Assembly: GCA_001313065.1 (NCBI GenBank)
Contig: BBFD01000182.1
Coordinates: 1-8,388 of the forward strand
Length of the DNA stretch: 8,388 bases
Direction of reading: 5' to 3'
From: Silvimonas sp. JCM 19000
GTDB lineage: Bacteria; Pseudomonadota; Gammaproteobacteria; Burkholderiales; Chitinibacteraceae
Shown here: positions 1 through 7,425 of the stretch, piece by piece
Numbering within the stretch: the stretch's first letter is position 1
Layout: the number at the start of each line of letters is the position of its first letter
Position numbers and translations under genes: made by a program
Notes under the pieces: generated by a model
The model's database searches: none
Seen by the model: only the letters and a program-made list of their open reading frames with translations
What the model was told of the DNA's origin: nothing

Positions 1-64
1 CCCTGCCGCACCGGGGTGCGCCGCAGTGCTTCCGTCTGGACACGGTCTGTTATCCATGTCCTAC

Positions 65-99
65 GGGGCGGGCCGCTGCTGACATCAGCCCCGGCCCCC
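65..99 (-). terminator. GC-rich imperfect stem-loop past the acyltransferase stop
   Basis: Just past the stop codon of the acyltransferase gene there is a G/C-rich inverted repeat. An inner arm GCTGA/TCAGC (78-89) sits inside an outer GGGGCGGGCC (65-74) facing CCCGGCCCC (90-98), with one bulge. Its place fits transcript 3'-end processing or termination. It has no following T-run on the minus strand, so it is not a classical intrinsic terminator. The remaining bases to the left edge (1-64) show no gene I can support. Confidence 0.25.
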
Positions 100-108
100 G
101 TACGCTTG

Positions 109-1373
109 TTATTGGCCCGCCAGCTTCTCGTTTTGTGCAGCCACCCGGTCCGCGTCGACCGGTTTGGTCGGCTTGTAGGGCGAATGGCGCAGCGCATCGG
201 TCCAGGTGATGTTGCGCTGCTGGACCTGCGTATTAAAGATGTGGAACAGCAGGGGCACCGGAGCAAGCGCATACAGCGCCAGCACCACGGGCGCATAACG
301 TGGCCACGGGGTGGGATTGACGTTACCAAGCACTTCGCGTTCTGCGGCCTTCAAGGCAAACGATTTGCGATATGCATTAACCCGGTTTTCTACCGTCACA
401 TGAATCAAATGGCCCAAGGTGACCGAAATCACCGCCACCACGGTGCCTAATCCTGCATATCTGAAGTATTCCGGATACTCGCGCGCAATGGGCTGCAGCA
501 GCACGATAAACGGAAAATGCAGGATATACGCCGGATAGGTCAGATCCCCCAGCGCCCGATCAAATTTGTTCTTTTTTTGGTGTAATTGAACAGCACCGGA
601 ATCATCGCGGCAATCAGCAGCATGTGCCACGGCGGCATGATGGTCCACGAGAACGACATCGCCACGATCAGGAAAACAAAGGCGATGTAATTAGCTCGGT
701 AGCGCGCTTGCTCAAATGAAAACTGAGCGCGCCGCCGCCAAAGAACAAGAACGAAGCGGGATAGAAATACATATTCATGGCGTAGTGCTGCGCGCTGCCC
801 AGGCCGGCAATGCCTTCCAGCGGAAACAGGATACGGCGCAGGGCAATGCCATAAATGCAGCCCGCCAGCACCATCATGAACGTACGTTTTTTCGCTCTTC
901 AGAATAAACGGCGCCGCCAGAAAAAAAGCAGCATTCCACCGCCAGCGACCACATCGGCGGGTTGATGGTCATTTTGGCCGGATCAGCACAACCCGCCCCG
1001 CTGGCAGATGGGCACAGAATAATTGCGCCGAATCCTGGCCGAAAATAAACATGTTCTGCAGCACAAAATACAGTTTGGCACCCGGGCTAAGCTGGCCGAA
1101 GAATTGCGCGATCTCGTGCCAGGAAATAATCAGGCAAACAGCAGGCCGATGTAATAAGTGGGGAAAAGCCGCAACACCCGGTTTAAGTAGAAATGCAGCG
1201 GATCGGTTTCCTTGTAGCGGCCATTCAAAACCATGGCCATGTAGAAACCGGAAATGATGAAGAAAAAAAAGTCGACCACGTATTGGCCGCGTATGCCATA
1301 GAAGCCGAATACCGTGGAATCGGCGTGGGCGCCGATCACAGACAGCGCAAGAAAAAAATCGCAGTAGGCCCAT
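109..1373 (-). CDS. Acyltransferase-3 family membrane O-acyltransferase (frame broken)
   Basis: Family members are integral membrane enzymes that move acyl groups onto cell-surface or exported carbohydrates; the substrate here cannot be told. Joining frames gives about 421 residues, normal for the family. The start is chosen at ATG 1371-1373, reading MGLLRFFLALSVIGAH, because it places R5 and H16 exactly ten residues apart, the R-X10-H signature of this family. Other landmarks are VDFFFF-ISGF near residue 35, NRVLRLFPTYY near 65, NPPMWSLAVE near 140 and LGDLTYPAYILHFPF near 280, with about ten hydrophobic segments. The C-terminal 60 residues are more polar. The frame changes seven times, near 1352-1358, 1133, 972-975, 921-927, 887-892, 719-722 and 572-578, mostly in A/T runs. 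The net correction is +1 base (1265 to 1266). I read it as an intact gene with sequence errors; a decayed pseudogene is the alternative. Confidence 0.8.
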
Positions 1374-1443
1374 GCTCGTTCCAGTTGATCGGTTGACGTT
1401 ATAGGAATGGGTTGCCGAGCCGCCTCGAAGCGCTCGCGCCCCG

Positions 1444-1473
1444 AATATAAATTACAACCGATGAAATTATCAA
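1444..1473 (-). promoter_or_regulatory. Sigma70-like promoter for the acyltransferase gene
   Basis: Read on the minus strand there is TTGATA (1468-1473), an 18-base spacer and TATATT (1444-1449). Each box matches the sigma70 consensus at five of six positions. The stretch is distinctly AT-rich against its surroundings and lies about 70 bases ahead of the ATG at 1373. The whole gap 1374-1598 holds no gene I can support. A short CTTGC/GCAAG hairpin with a TTCGG loop lies at 1521-1535. Confidence 0.45.
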
Positions 1474-1598
1474 GAGAGCTTAAGTTATGGATAAGTATGA
1501 GCCGACGGTCAGTATGTTTGCTTGCTTCGGGCAAGTTACGGCGCCAGAGTGGGGCGAACGGGGCGGGGCGCTCCGCCGCAGGGGCTGGTTACCCGCTT

Positions 1599-2320
1599 TC
1601 AATCGTCCTTGCCCGGCCCGCGCAAGCGATAGCTACTGATCGGTCCGGCCGCCGCAAACATCGCTTGCGGGTGGGCTTTTAATTCCACTTCATTGATCGA
1701 AACACAACCGGCTTCGGCCGCCACTGGCGCGGCCCACGGTTGGCCATCCACGGTATAGACCGGCGTGCTGGCTGCGCAGGCTTCCAGTCGGGTAAAGCGC
1801 GGAATAAAGGCCCGCAGATACCACGGGATGACCGCTTTGCGGATCGCATTGGCCTGGTCGATGGCGGCCTGAGCATCGGCGGCGGAGAATTTTTTTGCGC
1901 GTCCGGCAAGACGGCAAACAGCAGCAAGTCCAGCTCCAACGCGCCTGCCCGCTTGTTGCTGGCGAACTTCGCATCCGGATCATTGGTGTGCGGCAGTTCG
2001 TCGAGCGCAATAAAACTGTCTTGCAGCGGCACCGGATACACCGCGTCATTGGTCCACAAATTGATGCGCACATCCTTGGCCGGCAATTGCGTTTTGGCGT
2101 CCATCACGCGAAACATGACGCGGACTTTGTCATGCGGATCAGTGTCCTGTTGTAAGGCGCTCCGTAATGCATCGACCTTGGCGTAAGGCATCAGGCCCGG
2201 ATCGCGGACGGCAGTGACCGTGACCGCGGCGACCTCAGTGGTCTCTTCCGCCCATGTCCGGACGGCAGGTAGCAGGCTGGCGCAAATCAACAGACCAGGC
2301 AAAAGGCGCGATACGGGCAT
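1599..2320 (-). CDS. Exported protein of unknown function (one frame break)
   Basis: I do not recognise this protein. The start at ATG 2318-2320 gives a good Sec signal peptide, MPVSRLLPGLLICASLLP, then a likely cleavage after about residue 24 (AVRTWA|EE). The mature part has a region rich in TEV/VTVTAV, then mixed alpha/beta-looking sequence including DPHDKVRVMFRVMDAKTQLP and RINLWTNDAVYPVPLQDSF, and two cysteines near the C-terminus (EACAAS and EAGCVS) that could form a disulphide. The frame breaks at a run of seven T (1890-1896 on the plus strand). Adding one base carries the reading past the apparent stops at 1679 and 1690 to a TGA at 1599-1601, ending SYRLRGPGKDD. The corrected gene is 241 codons. 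It is divergent from the lipoprotein gene at 2710. Longer upstream starts (to 2509) exist but would bury the signal peptide. Confidence 0.6.
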
Positions 2321-2536
2321 GGCAGCATCCAGGCGGGCAGTAGAGACGAATGACCTGGCAATCATAGGGGCCGGCCCGCCCGCTGAGCAGGGGGCGCGCA
2401 GGTAAAACCAGGTAAAGATGGTGAAGGATGGGATGCCGCTGGCGCTCGTTATTTTGCCCGGCCGCGCCACGGAGCCGGCGTGCCGCTGCTTGTAGACAAA
2501 TCTCAACAAAATCGACCTGGCCGCCAGAGTACGGCG

Positions 2537-2564
2537 TTGTATCTACATCATAATTTTCTAATAT
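2537..2564 (+). promoter_or_regulatory. Possible promoter for the lipoprotein gene
   Basis: TTGTAT (2537-2542), 16 bases and TAATAT (2559-2564) lie in the most AT-rich part of the divergent gap. The -10 box is reasonable and the -35 box is weak. It would give a leader of about 140 bases before the ATG at 2710. Confidence 0.25.
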
Positions 2565-2642
2565 GTTTTTTTACTTCCGGCTTGCCCGCTGTTTTAATGA
2601 GCCCTTCGCGGCAGCGGTGTTACTGCCTATGCATCAATGAGT

Positions 2643-2662
2643 TACGACGTGCGCGTGTCGTA
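2643..2662. repeat. Short inverted repeat TACGAC-N8-GTCGTA
   Basis: A perfect six-base inverted repeat with an eight-base centre (GTGCGCGT) lies about 50 bases before the lipoprotein start. It could be an operator half-site pair or a small leader hairpin. Six-base arms occur by chance often enough that this is only a note. Confidence 0.2.
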
Positions 2663-2709
2663 CTGACAGGAAGCCAGCAGCCGCCATCTTGAATATTTAT
2701 GGGTACTGT

Positions 2710-3405
2710 ATGTTACGTTTTGCCTCCGCTTTTCTCTTTGTCGGCCTTCTTGCCGGATGTGCCTCCACCCTCAAGATCGTAAAGCCTGACCCGACTTCAG
2801 GCTCTACAGCACCAACCACGCGCTCACCCCCACCGAGGTTCGCGTTGCCGAAAGTTTTACTCCGGCTTATGGGCAAATGGTCTACGTCAAGGTCAATGCA
2901 GAGCGACCCAGTGCGCAATTTGTCGACTTCTTTGTTGACGGCGTCAAAGAGACGCATGCCTTCAAGCAAGTGCTTACCAAGGACGATCTGCAAACATTGA
3001 TCATTGAGCGCAACCTGGGAAGCAAGGTCCCCACGGTGTCCGATCTGGTCAGCTTGAATAATCTGAGTAAGGAAATCGGCCCGTTCTTGATTGTTGAGCC
3101 CGACGCCATCTGGCAGGGCGGCTATTACTACAAGGCACAATCAAAGCCATAGACGCTTCGACAGGAAAAAAACGGTTCTGATGCTGGATAAGACCGCATT
3201 CAACGCGGCCGGGCTGGACGAACCGCTGTTTCATCCCTTGCTGAATGGTTTCATTAACTGGACGCACAACCGTCCGGTCTCATACGACGCGAGTACAACG
3301 GCCTCGGCGCAATTGCCGGCGCGCTCAAGTCCGCGTTAACAGCGCATGGCCAGGCGGGGGCGAAGGCGAGCAGGCGGCAATGGGGCGGCCAGCAACACGG
3401 CCGAT
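2710..3405 (+). CDS. Lipoprotein of unknown function (frame broken, 3' end unresolved)
   Basis: The ATG at 2710 opens a clear lipoprotein signal, MLRFASAFLFVGLLAGCAST, with lipobox LAGC and the modified cysteine at residue 17, so the product should be anchored in the cell envelope. The body is not recognised. Three single-base losses must be allowed, near 2790-2792 (C run), 3132-3135 (AAGG) and 3287-3291. The reading then passes through DFRLYSTNHALTPTEVRVAE, YGQMVYVKVNAERPSAQFVD, EIGPFLIVEPDAIWQGGYYY, GTIKAIDASTG, LDKTAFNAAGLDEPLFHPLL and EYNGLGAIAGALKSALTAHG. The first in-frame stop in the raw sequence (3150-3152) would cut it short, but the coding signal plainly runs on for another 200 bases or more. 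The last 60 bases are ambiguous among frames, so the end is approximate. It converges on moaC with almost no gap. Confidence 0.6.
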
Positions 3406-3410
3406 CAAAT

Positions 3411-3891
3411 TTACTCCGCCCGCCAATGCCCCGATTTGCCGCCCACCTTTTCCACCAGCTTGATCCCCGTCATCACCATCCCGCGATCCACCGCTTTGCA
3501 CATGTCATAGATGGTGAGCAGCGCCACCTGCACTGCCGTCAGTGCTTCCATCTCCACGCCGGTGCGACCGACGGTTTCGGCGGTGGCTTCGCAGTGCACG
3601 CTGCAACTGCCTCTGTCCATGCGGAAATCCACTGTCACGCGGGTCAGGGCAATGGAGTGGCACAGAGGAATCAGGTCCGGCGTGCGTTTGGCGCCCATGA
3701 TGCCGGCGATGCGGGCGATGCCCAGCACGTCGCCTTTTTTTGTGGTTGCCGGCTTCGATCAGTTGCAGCGTCGCCGGGAGCATGCGGATTTCGCCGCAGG
3801 CGCGGGCCATGCGATGGGTTTCCAGTTTGGCGCCGACCCCCACCATATGCGCCTGGCCGCTGGCGTCAAAGTGGGTAAGGGTGCCGCCGTT
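3411..3891 (-). CDS. moaC: Cyclic pyranopterin monophosphate synthase MoaC
   Basis: MoaC works with MoaA to turn GTP, through 3',8-cyclo-7,8-dihydro-GTP, into cyclic pyranopterin monophosphate, the first step of Moco synthesis in the cytoplasm. The sequence aligns well with the E. coli protein: [13 protein letters not shown] at the start, the KKGDV lysine, [30 protein letters not shown] and the end [11 protein letters not shown] run of seven T at 3735-3741 shifts the frame; removing one base restores [16 protein letters not shown] and gives about 159 residues, the usual size. One oddity is HMVGV where the family nearly always has HMVDV. The start is unclear: there is no ATG, GTG or TTG in the linker after MobA, and the reading runs on from MobA in the same frame, so the boundary given is inferred from homology. 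It is the last gene of the unit. Confidence 0.9.
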
Positions 3892-4473
3892 GTCGCCGTG
3901 TTGATGTGCTTCCAGGTCGTCCATGGTGTTCAGATTCGGAAAAGTAGCGTCGGGGAATTCGACAAAGACAGGCGCCAGGCTTTCCAGCCAGTCGCCCAGT
4001 TTCAGTTGTTGGCGTTTAAGCCGTTCAATCAGTGAGCCCACCACTTCGCGCCGTAGCATGCACAGCGTGGGGTGGATCTGGCCGTTGCTCGATTGGGCGA
4101 CGGCGGCGTTGGCACCGCTTTCGTTGAGCGCATTGAGCAAACGTTCCAGCAGATCGGGCGGCAAAGCCGGTACATCGCAGGGCACCACCAGCAGGATGTC
4201 GGCCGGCGAAGCCAACATGGCGGCATGGATGCCAGCCAGGGGGCCGGAAAAGTCGGGATGTACGTCGCGCAACACCGGATAGCCAAAGCGCGCGTAGTCG
4301 GGCAAGTGGCGGTTGGCGGAGATCAGCAAGTGGTTGACCGGCACACTCTGCTGCGACAACGCGTGGATCACCCATTCGATCAGGGGTCGGCCGTTAAACG
4401 ACACCAGGCCTTTGTCGCGGCCGCCCATACGTCGGCCCTGCCCACCGGCCAGGATGACTGCATCAACCGTCAT
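3892..4473 (-). CDS. mobA: Molybdenum cofactor guanylyltransferase MobA
   Basis: MobA transfers GMP from GTP to molybdenum cofactor, giving the MGD form needed by DMSO-reductase-family enzymes. It starts at ATG 4471-4473. The nucleotide-binding signature is [16 protein letters not shown] (residues 8-23). It is followed by ISANRH (51-56), [12 protein letters not shown] (75-86), [15 protein letters not shown] (97-110), HPTL (134-137) and the C-terminal [10 protein letters not shown] near 178-187, which matches the E. coli FVNVNTPEEL segment. The start overlaps the end of moaE by 11 bases, a sign of translational coupling. No frame break is needed inside it. The frame continues without a stop into MoaC, so the true C-terminus (about residue 193) is inferred. 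Either the two are one polypeptide here or a stop has been lost to a sequence error. Confidence 0.9.
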
Positions 4474-4927
4474 AATCCGCCTCCCAACGCTGGCGCGCGG
4501 TCTGATCGGTTTCGCGCGCGTCTACCCAATGGCCGCCGTCGGCGCTGACTTCCTGCTTCCAGAACGGCGCTTCGGTTTTGAGATAATCCATGATGAATTC
4601 GTTGGCTTGATAGGCCGCACGCCGATGCGCGCTGGCGGTCAGCACCAAGACGATTTGTGCCCCAGGCTGCAATTCGCCCACACGGTGGATGATGCTGATG
4701 CCCCCAAGCGGCCAACGCGCCTGCGCTTGCGTGGCGATGTGTTGCAAGGCGCGTTCGGTCATGCCGGGATAATGCTCCAGCCGCATCGCGACACCGCCAT
4801 CCCAGGCACGGACCAGACCGCAGAATGCAACGATGGCGCCGATGTGTTCGCCATTGCGCAAGGCGGCGTATTCGGCCGCCAGATCGAAGTCGGCTTCCTG
4901 CACGCTGATGCGGATGTGAGCACTCAT
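4463..4927 (-). CDS. moaE: Molybdopterin synthase catalytic subunit MoaE
   Basis: MoaE is the large subunit of molybdopterin synthase. It binds cyclic pyranopterin monophosphate and takes sulfur from the MoaD thiocarboxylate to make the dithiolene. The 154-residue reading is intact and of normal length. Family blocks are plain: [16 protein letters not shown] (residues 30-45), [12 protein letters not shown] (50-61), [16 protein letters not shown] (71-86), [20 protein letters not shown] (99-118) and APFWKQE (120-126). The lysines in YLKT and WKQE correspond to the catalytic lysines of the E. coli enzyme. The ATG follows the moaD stop after a single base and the end overlaps mobA, so the three genes are packed for coupled translation. 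Confidence 0.95.
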   Translation of the reverse strand: MSAHIRISVQEADFDLAAEYAALRNGEHIGAIVAFCGLVRAWDGGVAMRLEHYPGMTERALQHIATQAQARWPLGGISIIHRVGELQPGAQIVLVLTASAHRRAAYQANEFIMDYLKTEAPFWKQEVSADGGHWVDARETDQTARQRWEADYDG

Positions 4928-4928
4928 C

Positions 4929-5189
4929 TCAGCCCCCGGTCACAGGCGGAAAAATGGCCACTTCGGCTGCGGGCGGGATGGTGTCATCCAGTTGCGCCAT
5001 GTCCTGGTTGATGGCCACGCGAAACGGGCGTTGGCCCGATAGTTCGCTATCCCACGCGCCGCCGCGCAAACGCAGCCAGGCGATTAACTGGCGGGGCGTG
5101 ATGATATCGGCGGGCACGTCGACGCGTTCGGCCTGTACGCCGAGGGCATCGCGCAACCGCGCAAAGTAACGCAATTCGAGGGTTTTCAT
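4929..5189 (-). CDS. moaD: Molybdopterin synthase sulfur-carrier subunit MoaD
   Basis: MoaD is a ubiquitin-like carrier whose C-terminal Gly-Gly is adenylated and turned into a thiocarboxylate that donates sulfur to MoaE. From ATG 5187-5189 the protein is 86 residues, starting MKTLELRYFARLRDALG and ending IFPPVTGG, with the required double glycine at the end. The N-terminal LRYFARLRDALG block is typical. A TTG at 5211-5213 overlapping the moeA stop could add eight residues, but the ATG matches the family N-terminus better. No strong ribosome-binding site is visible in the 20-base gap after moeA. It is read in the same direction as its partner moaE, one base apart. Confidence 0.93.
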   Translation of the reverse strand: MKTLELRYFARLRDALGVQAERVDVPADIITPRQLIAWLRLRGGAWDSELSGQRPFRVAINQDMAQLDDTIPPAAEVAIFPPVTGG

Positions 5190-5209
5190 GGTGTCTTGAT
5201 CATAGGAAA

Positions 5210-6417
5210 TCAAAGCAAGCTGTCATAGGGCAACCATTGCAGCAAATCGCCCTCCTGCACGGCCACGTTTTCCGGCACCACCACCAGGCCGGAGCTGACC
5301 ACCGCTGAAGTCAGCACCCCGGAGCCTGGTTGGCCACCGGCATGGCGCGACCTGCAAGCAGATTGGCGCGCAGATATTCCCGCCGCGTTTGCGCGCCCCG
5401 GCTGAAACCCGCCGGAACCCGCTGGACCTCGGTCGCATCCGGCAGCGCGCCCTGGCGTTTGGCGAGGAAGGGTTTGACCAGCACCAGAAAAGTAACAAAT
5501 CCCGATACCGGATTGCCCGGCAGCCCGATAAAACTGGCGCGGCTGTCGTCAGCGCGGCGCAGATGGCCCAGCGCAAACGGTTTGCCGGGTTTGATGGCCA
5601 TACGCCACAAATCCAGTGCGCCGTGCGCTTCCACCGCAGCTTTGACATGATCCTCATCGCCCACTGAAACACCACCGGTGGTGATGACGATATCGTGGGC
5701 GGCGGCGGCTTGCAGCAGGGCGGCGCGGGTTCCGGCGGCGTCGTCGCGCACGATACCGAAATCGGTCACTTGATAGCCCTGACTCGTTAGCAAGGCATGC
5801 AGCAGATAACGGTTGCTGTTATAGATCTGGCCTGCGGCCAAGGCTTGGCCCGGCTCTACCAGCTCGTTGCCCGTACACATCAGCGCCACGCGCAAGGGCG
5901 CATCACGCTGATCGATGCAATCCCCAGCGAAGCCAGCAGCCCCAGTTCCTGCGCGCGCAGCCGCGTGCCGGCGCGCAGCACCACACTATCGGCGCGCACG
6001 TCGTCACCCCGCGGCGGATATGTTGCTGTGGCTTTACCGCAAAGTTAACGCGCAAGCTTGCGCCTGACACGCTGCAATCTTCCTGCATCACCACGGCATT
6101 GGCGCCGGCGGGCACCGGTGCGCCGGTAAAAAAATACGCGCGGCCTGGCCAGGCGCGATGGCGCTACCGCTTTCGCCTGCGGCGATGCGTTGTACCACCA
6201 TGTAACTGGCGGGCGGCGCAGCAAAGTCGGGCACGTTCAGCGCGTAGCCATCCATGGCGCTGTTATCAAAGCCGGGGACGTCGAGCGGGGCGATTACGTC
6301 ATGTGCCAACACACGATGATGCGCATGGCTGAGCGTGACGATTTCGGTGTCGGAAGTAGGGGAAAGCGGGATAGCGCTGTCGAGTAACAGGCTGAGGGCT
6401 TGGTCTACGGAATACAT
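5210..6417 (-). CDS. moeA: Molybdopterin molybdenumtransferase MoeA (frame broken)
   Basis: MoeA inserts molybdate into adenylylated molybdopterin to complete Moco. Family landmarks in order are [19 protein letters not shown] at the start, [13 protein letters not shown] near residue 60, [17 protein letters not shown] near 100, [13 protein letters not shown], the second domain [14 protein letters not shown] with [63 protein letters not shown], and a C-terminal domain ending [16 protein letters not shown]. Four single-base losses break the frame: the A7 run at 6128-6134, C4 at 6007-6010, near 5894-5898, and CC at 5325-5326. Adding four bases makes 1212, or 403 residues, which is the normal length. 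The stop TGA is at 5210-5212, beyond an apparent earlier end near 5311. The start at ATG 6415-6417 has a weak GGAA upstream. About 112 bases separate it from the isomerase gene. Confidence 0.92.
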
Positions 6418-6529
6418 GGCAGTGGTTCCGGGGTTAAAACTCACCGGCGCATGATAACCGAGCGGGGCAATCGGCGCGCCACCCGCCAGGGCAGTGCGCC
6501 GCATTTGCGATTCCGCTTAAGCAGCCAGC

Positions 6530-7249
6530 TTAGAGCTGATAGCCCTGGATATCGGCTTTTTTTGCACCAGGCTTTGCAGGTATTCATGCATGGCGCGGCG
6601 CGAGGCGGTTTCGGTCAGGAATTCGGCAAGGCGATCCTTCACTTCGTCGTAGCTCACGGCTTCGCCGGTGGTCTTTTTTGCCCGTGCGGATGATGTGCAG
6701 GCCAAACTGGGTTTCCACCAGTTCCGGCAGCAACTCGTTTTCGCCCATGCTGAACACCGCAGCATCAAATTCCGGCACCATCTGGCCGCGACCAAATTGG
6801 CCCAGCGCGCCGCCCTGCTGGCCCGACGGGCAAGCCGAGTGTTGCTTGGCCAGTGCTTCAAACTTGTACGGCTCAGCTTCAGCTCAGACAAAATGCCTTC
6901 GGCCTTGGCGCGCAGCAAGCTTGCAGGTACGCCGTTTTCCGGGGTGAACAGAATGTGGCTGGCTTCGGCTTGTTCGCCACGCACAAAGGCTTGTGGGTTC
7001 TTGGCATAGAAGTCTTTGCAGTCTTCTTCGGTCGCTGCCGGCGGGGCCACTTTGGTCGACAGCAATTCGCCGATGGCTTCTTCAGGCACGCTGGTGTCCA
7101 GGCCTTCAGCTTGGCGGTTTGCAGCAGCAGTTCGCGCAGAATCAGTTCCTGCACGGTCGCGTCATGGGCGTTCGGCGCGTCGTCATGATGCGGCAGTTCC
7201 GCCTGGATCATTGCGTCGGTGATTTCGACGCGTTTACGGTAATAGCCAT
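6530..7249 (-). CDS. PpiC-type (parvulin) peptidyl-prolyl isomerase, nitrate-reductase-associated type (frame broken)
   Basis: Parvulins speed cis-trans isomerisation of X-Pro bonds. The reading starts at ATG 7247-7249 behind a strong GAGGAG site and, with corrections, begins MAITVNGVEITDAMIQAEL. A helical N-terminal part (QELILRELLLQTAKL, TEEDCKDFYAKNPQAFVRGE) leads to the parvulin domain: ASHILFTPE, YKFEALAKQHSACPSGQQGG, ALGQFGRGQMVPEFDAAVF and ETQFGLHIIRTGKK. There is no signal peptide, so it is probably cytoplasmic. Breaks lie near 7229-7233, 7105-7106, 6878-6879, 6674-6679 (T6) and 6557-6563 (T7). The net change is +3, giving 723 bases or 240 residues. I prefer the stop at 6530-6532, ending ADIQGYQL; without the last correction it would be 6517-6519. 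A similar isomerase lies beside narI and moaA in Pseudomonas aeruginosa, hence the proposed link to nitrate reductase assembly. That link is inference. Confidence 0.82.
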
Positions 7250-7254
7250 ATTTG

Positions 7255-7260
7255 CTCCTC
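7255..7260 (-). promoter_or_regulatory. Strong ribosome-binding site that fixes the isomerase start
   Basis: GAGGAG on the minus strand lies five bases before ATG 7247-7249. It settles the start of the isomerase gene, whose raw frame from this ATG hits a stop after 13 codons because of a lost base near 7229-7233. Confidence 0.7.
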
Positions 7261-7265
7261 AGGCG

Positions 7266-7297
7266 AAAAAAAAGGTAAGGGCCGCATTGTGCGGCCC
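7266..7297 (-). terminator. Terminator-like hairpin and T8 tract in the leader of the Moco unit
   Basis: On the minus strand an eight-base perfect stem (GGGCCGCA/TGCGGCCC, 7279-7297) with a three-base loop is followed by TTACC and then eight T (7266-7273). It ends only five bases before the GAGGAG of the isomerase gene. No minus-strand gene is visible upstream, as marC diverges from 7520. It may therefore act as an attenuator in the leader of this operon rather than ending another transcript. The five-base gap between stem and T-run weakens it as a terminator. A TAGAAT box at 7307-7312 could be a -10 element just upstream, but no good -35 box accompanies it. Confidence 0.45.
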
Positions 7298-7425
7298 GGT
7301 GCGCGGATTCTAGCGTGCTCACTGCATTTGCACGTGGAAATCCTGCGATACGTTATGCATCATTGGGCGTCCGCGCGACGCGGGTCGGGCGGAAATGATT
7401 TGCTGTTGGGTGATATGAGGTCAAA

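Larger units (their letters stand above)
2321..2709. other. Divergent intergenic region between two envelope-protein genes
   Basis: This 389-base gap separates the start of the exported protein (minus) from the start of the lipoprotein (plus). I see no coding segment with convincing composition. The stretch 2537-2575 is AT-rich and probably holds promoter elements. A short inverted repeat lies at 2643-2662. No RNA gene could be recognised. Confidence 0.4.

Noticed and set aside
8..20. CGCACC/GGTGCG inverted repeat at the left edge
   Set aside because: The loop would be two bases or fewer and the context is cut by the window edge. It is likely a chance feature of GC-rich DNA.
109..1373. Acyltransferase as a decayed pseudogene or phase-variable gene using homopolymer slippage
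   Set aside because: Neighbouring Moco genes carry the same kind of breaks at the same density, so a gene-specific mechanism is not needed. It would be reconsidered if accurate reads kept the breaks only here.
1521..1535. CTTGC-TTCGG-GCAAG hairpin as a terminator
   Set aside because: The stem is only five bases and no T-run follows on either strand, so it cannot be supported as a terminator.
1407..1682. Open frame of 91 codons on the plus strand
   Set aside because: It is arginine- and glycine-rich with no recognisable motif. It overlaps the promoter region and the corrected 3' end of the exported-protein gene, so it is probably a chance frame.
3505..3730. C-terminal Arg/His-rich tail continuing the MobA-MoaC frame past position 3730
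   Set aside because: After the seven-T run the frame leaves MoaC, and the tail is out-of-frame translation of the moaC gene. The true MoaC sequence continues in the neighbouring frame.
7400..7425. FNR-like half-sites (TTGAC and ATCAC on the minus strand) upstream of the isomerase gene
   Set aside because: An FNR box needs TTGAT-N4-ATCAA. Here the half-sites are five bases apart and the second is mismatched, so there is no real support for oxygen control.
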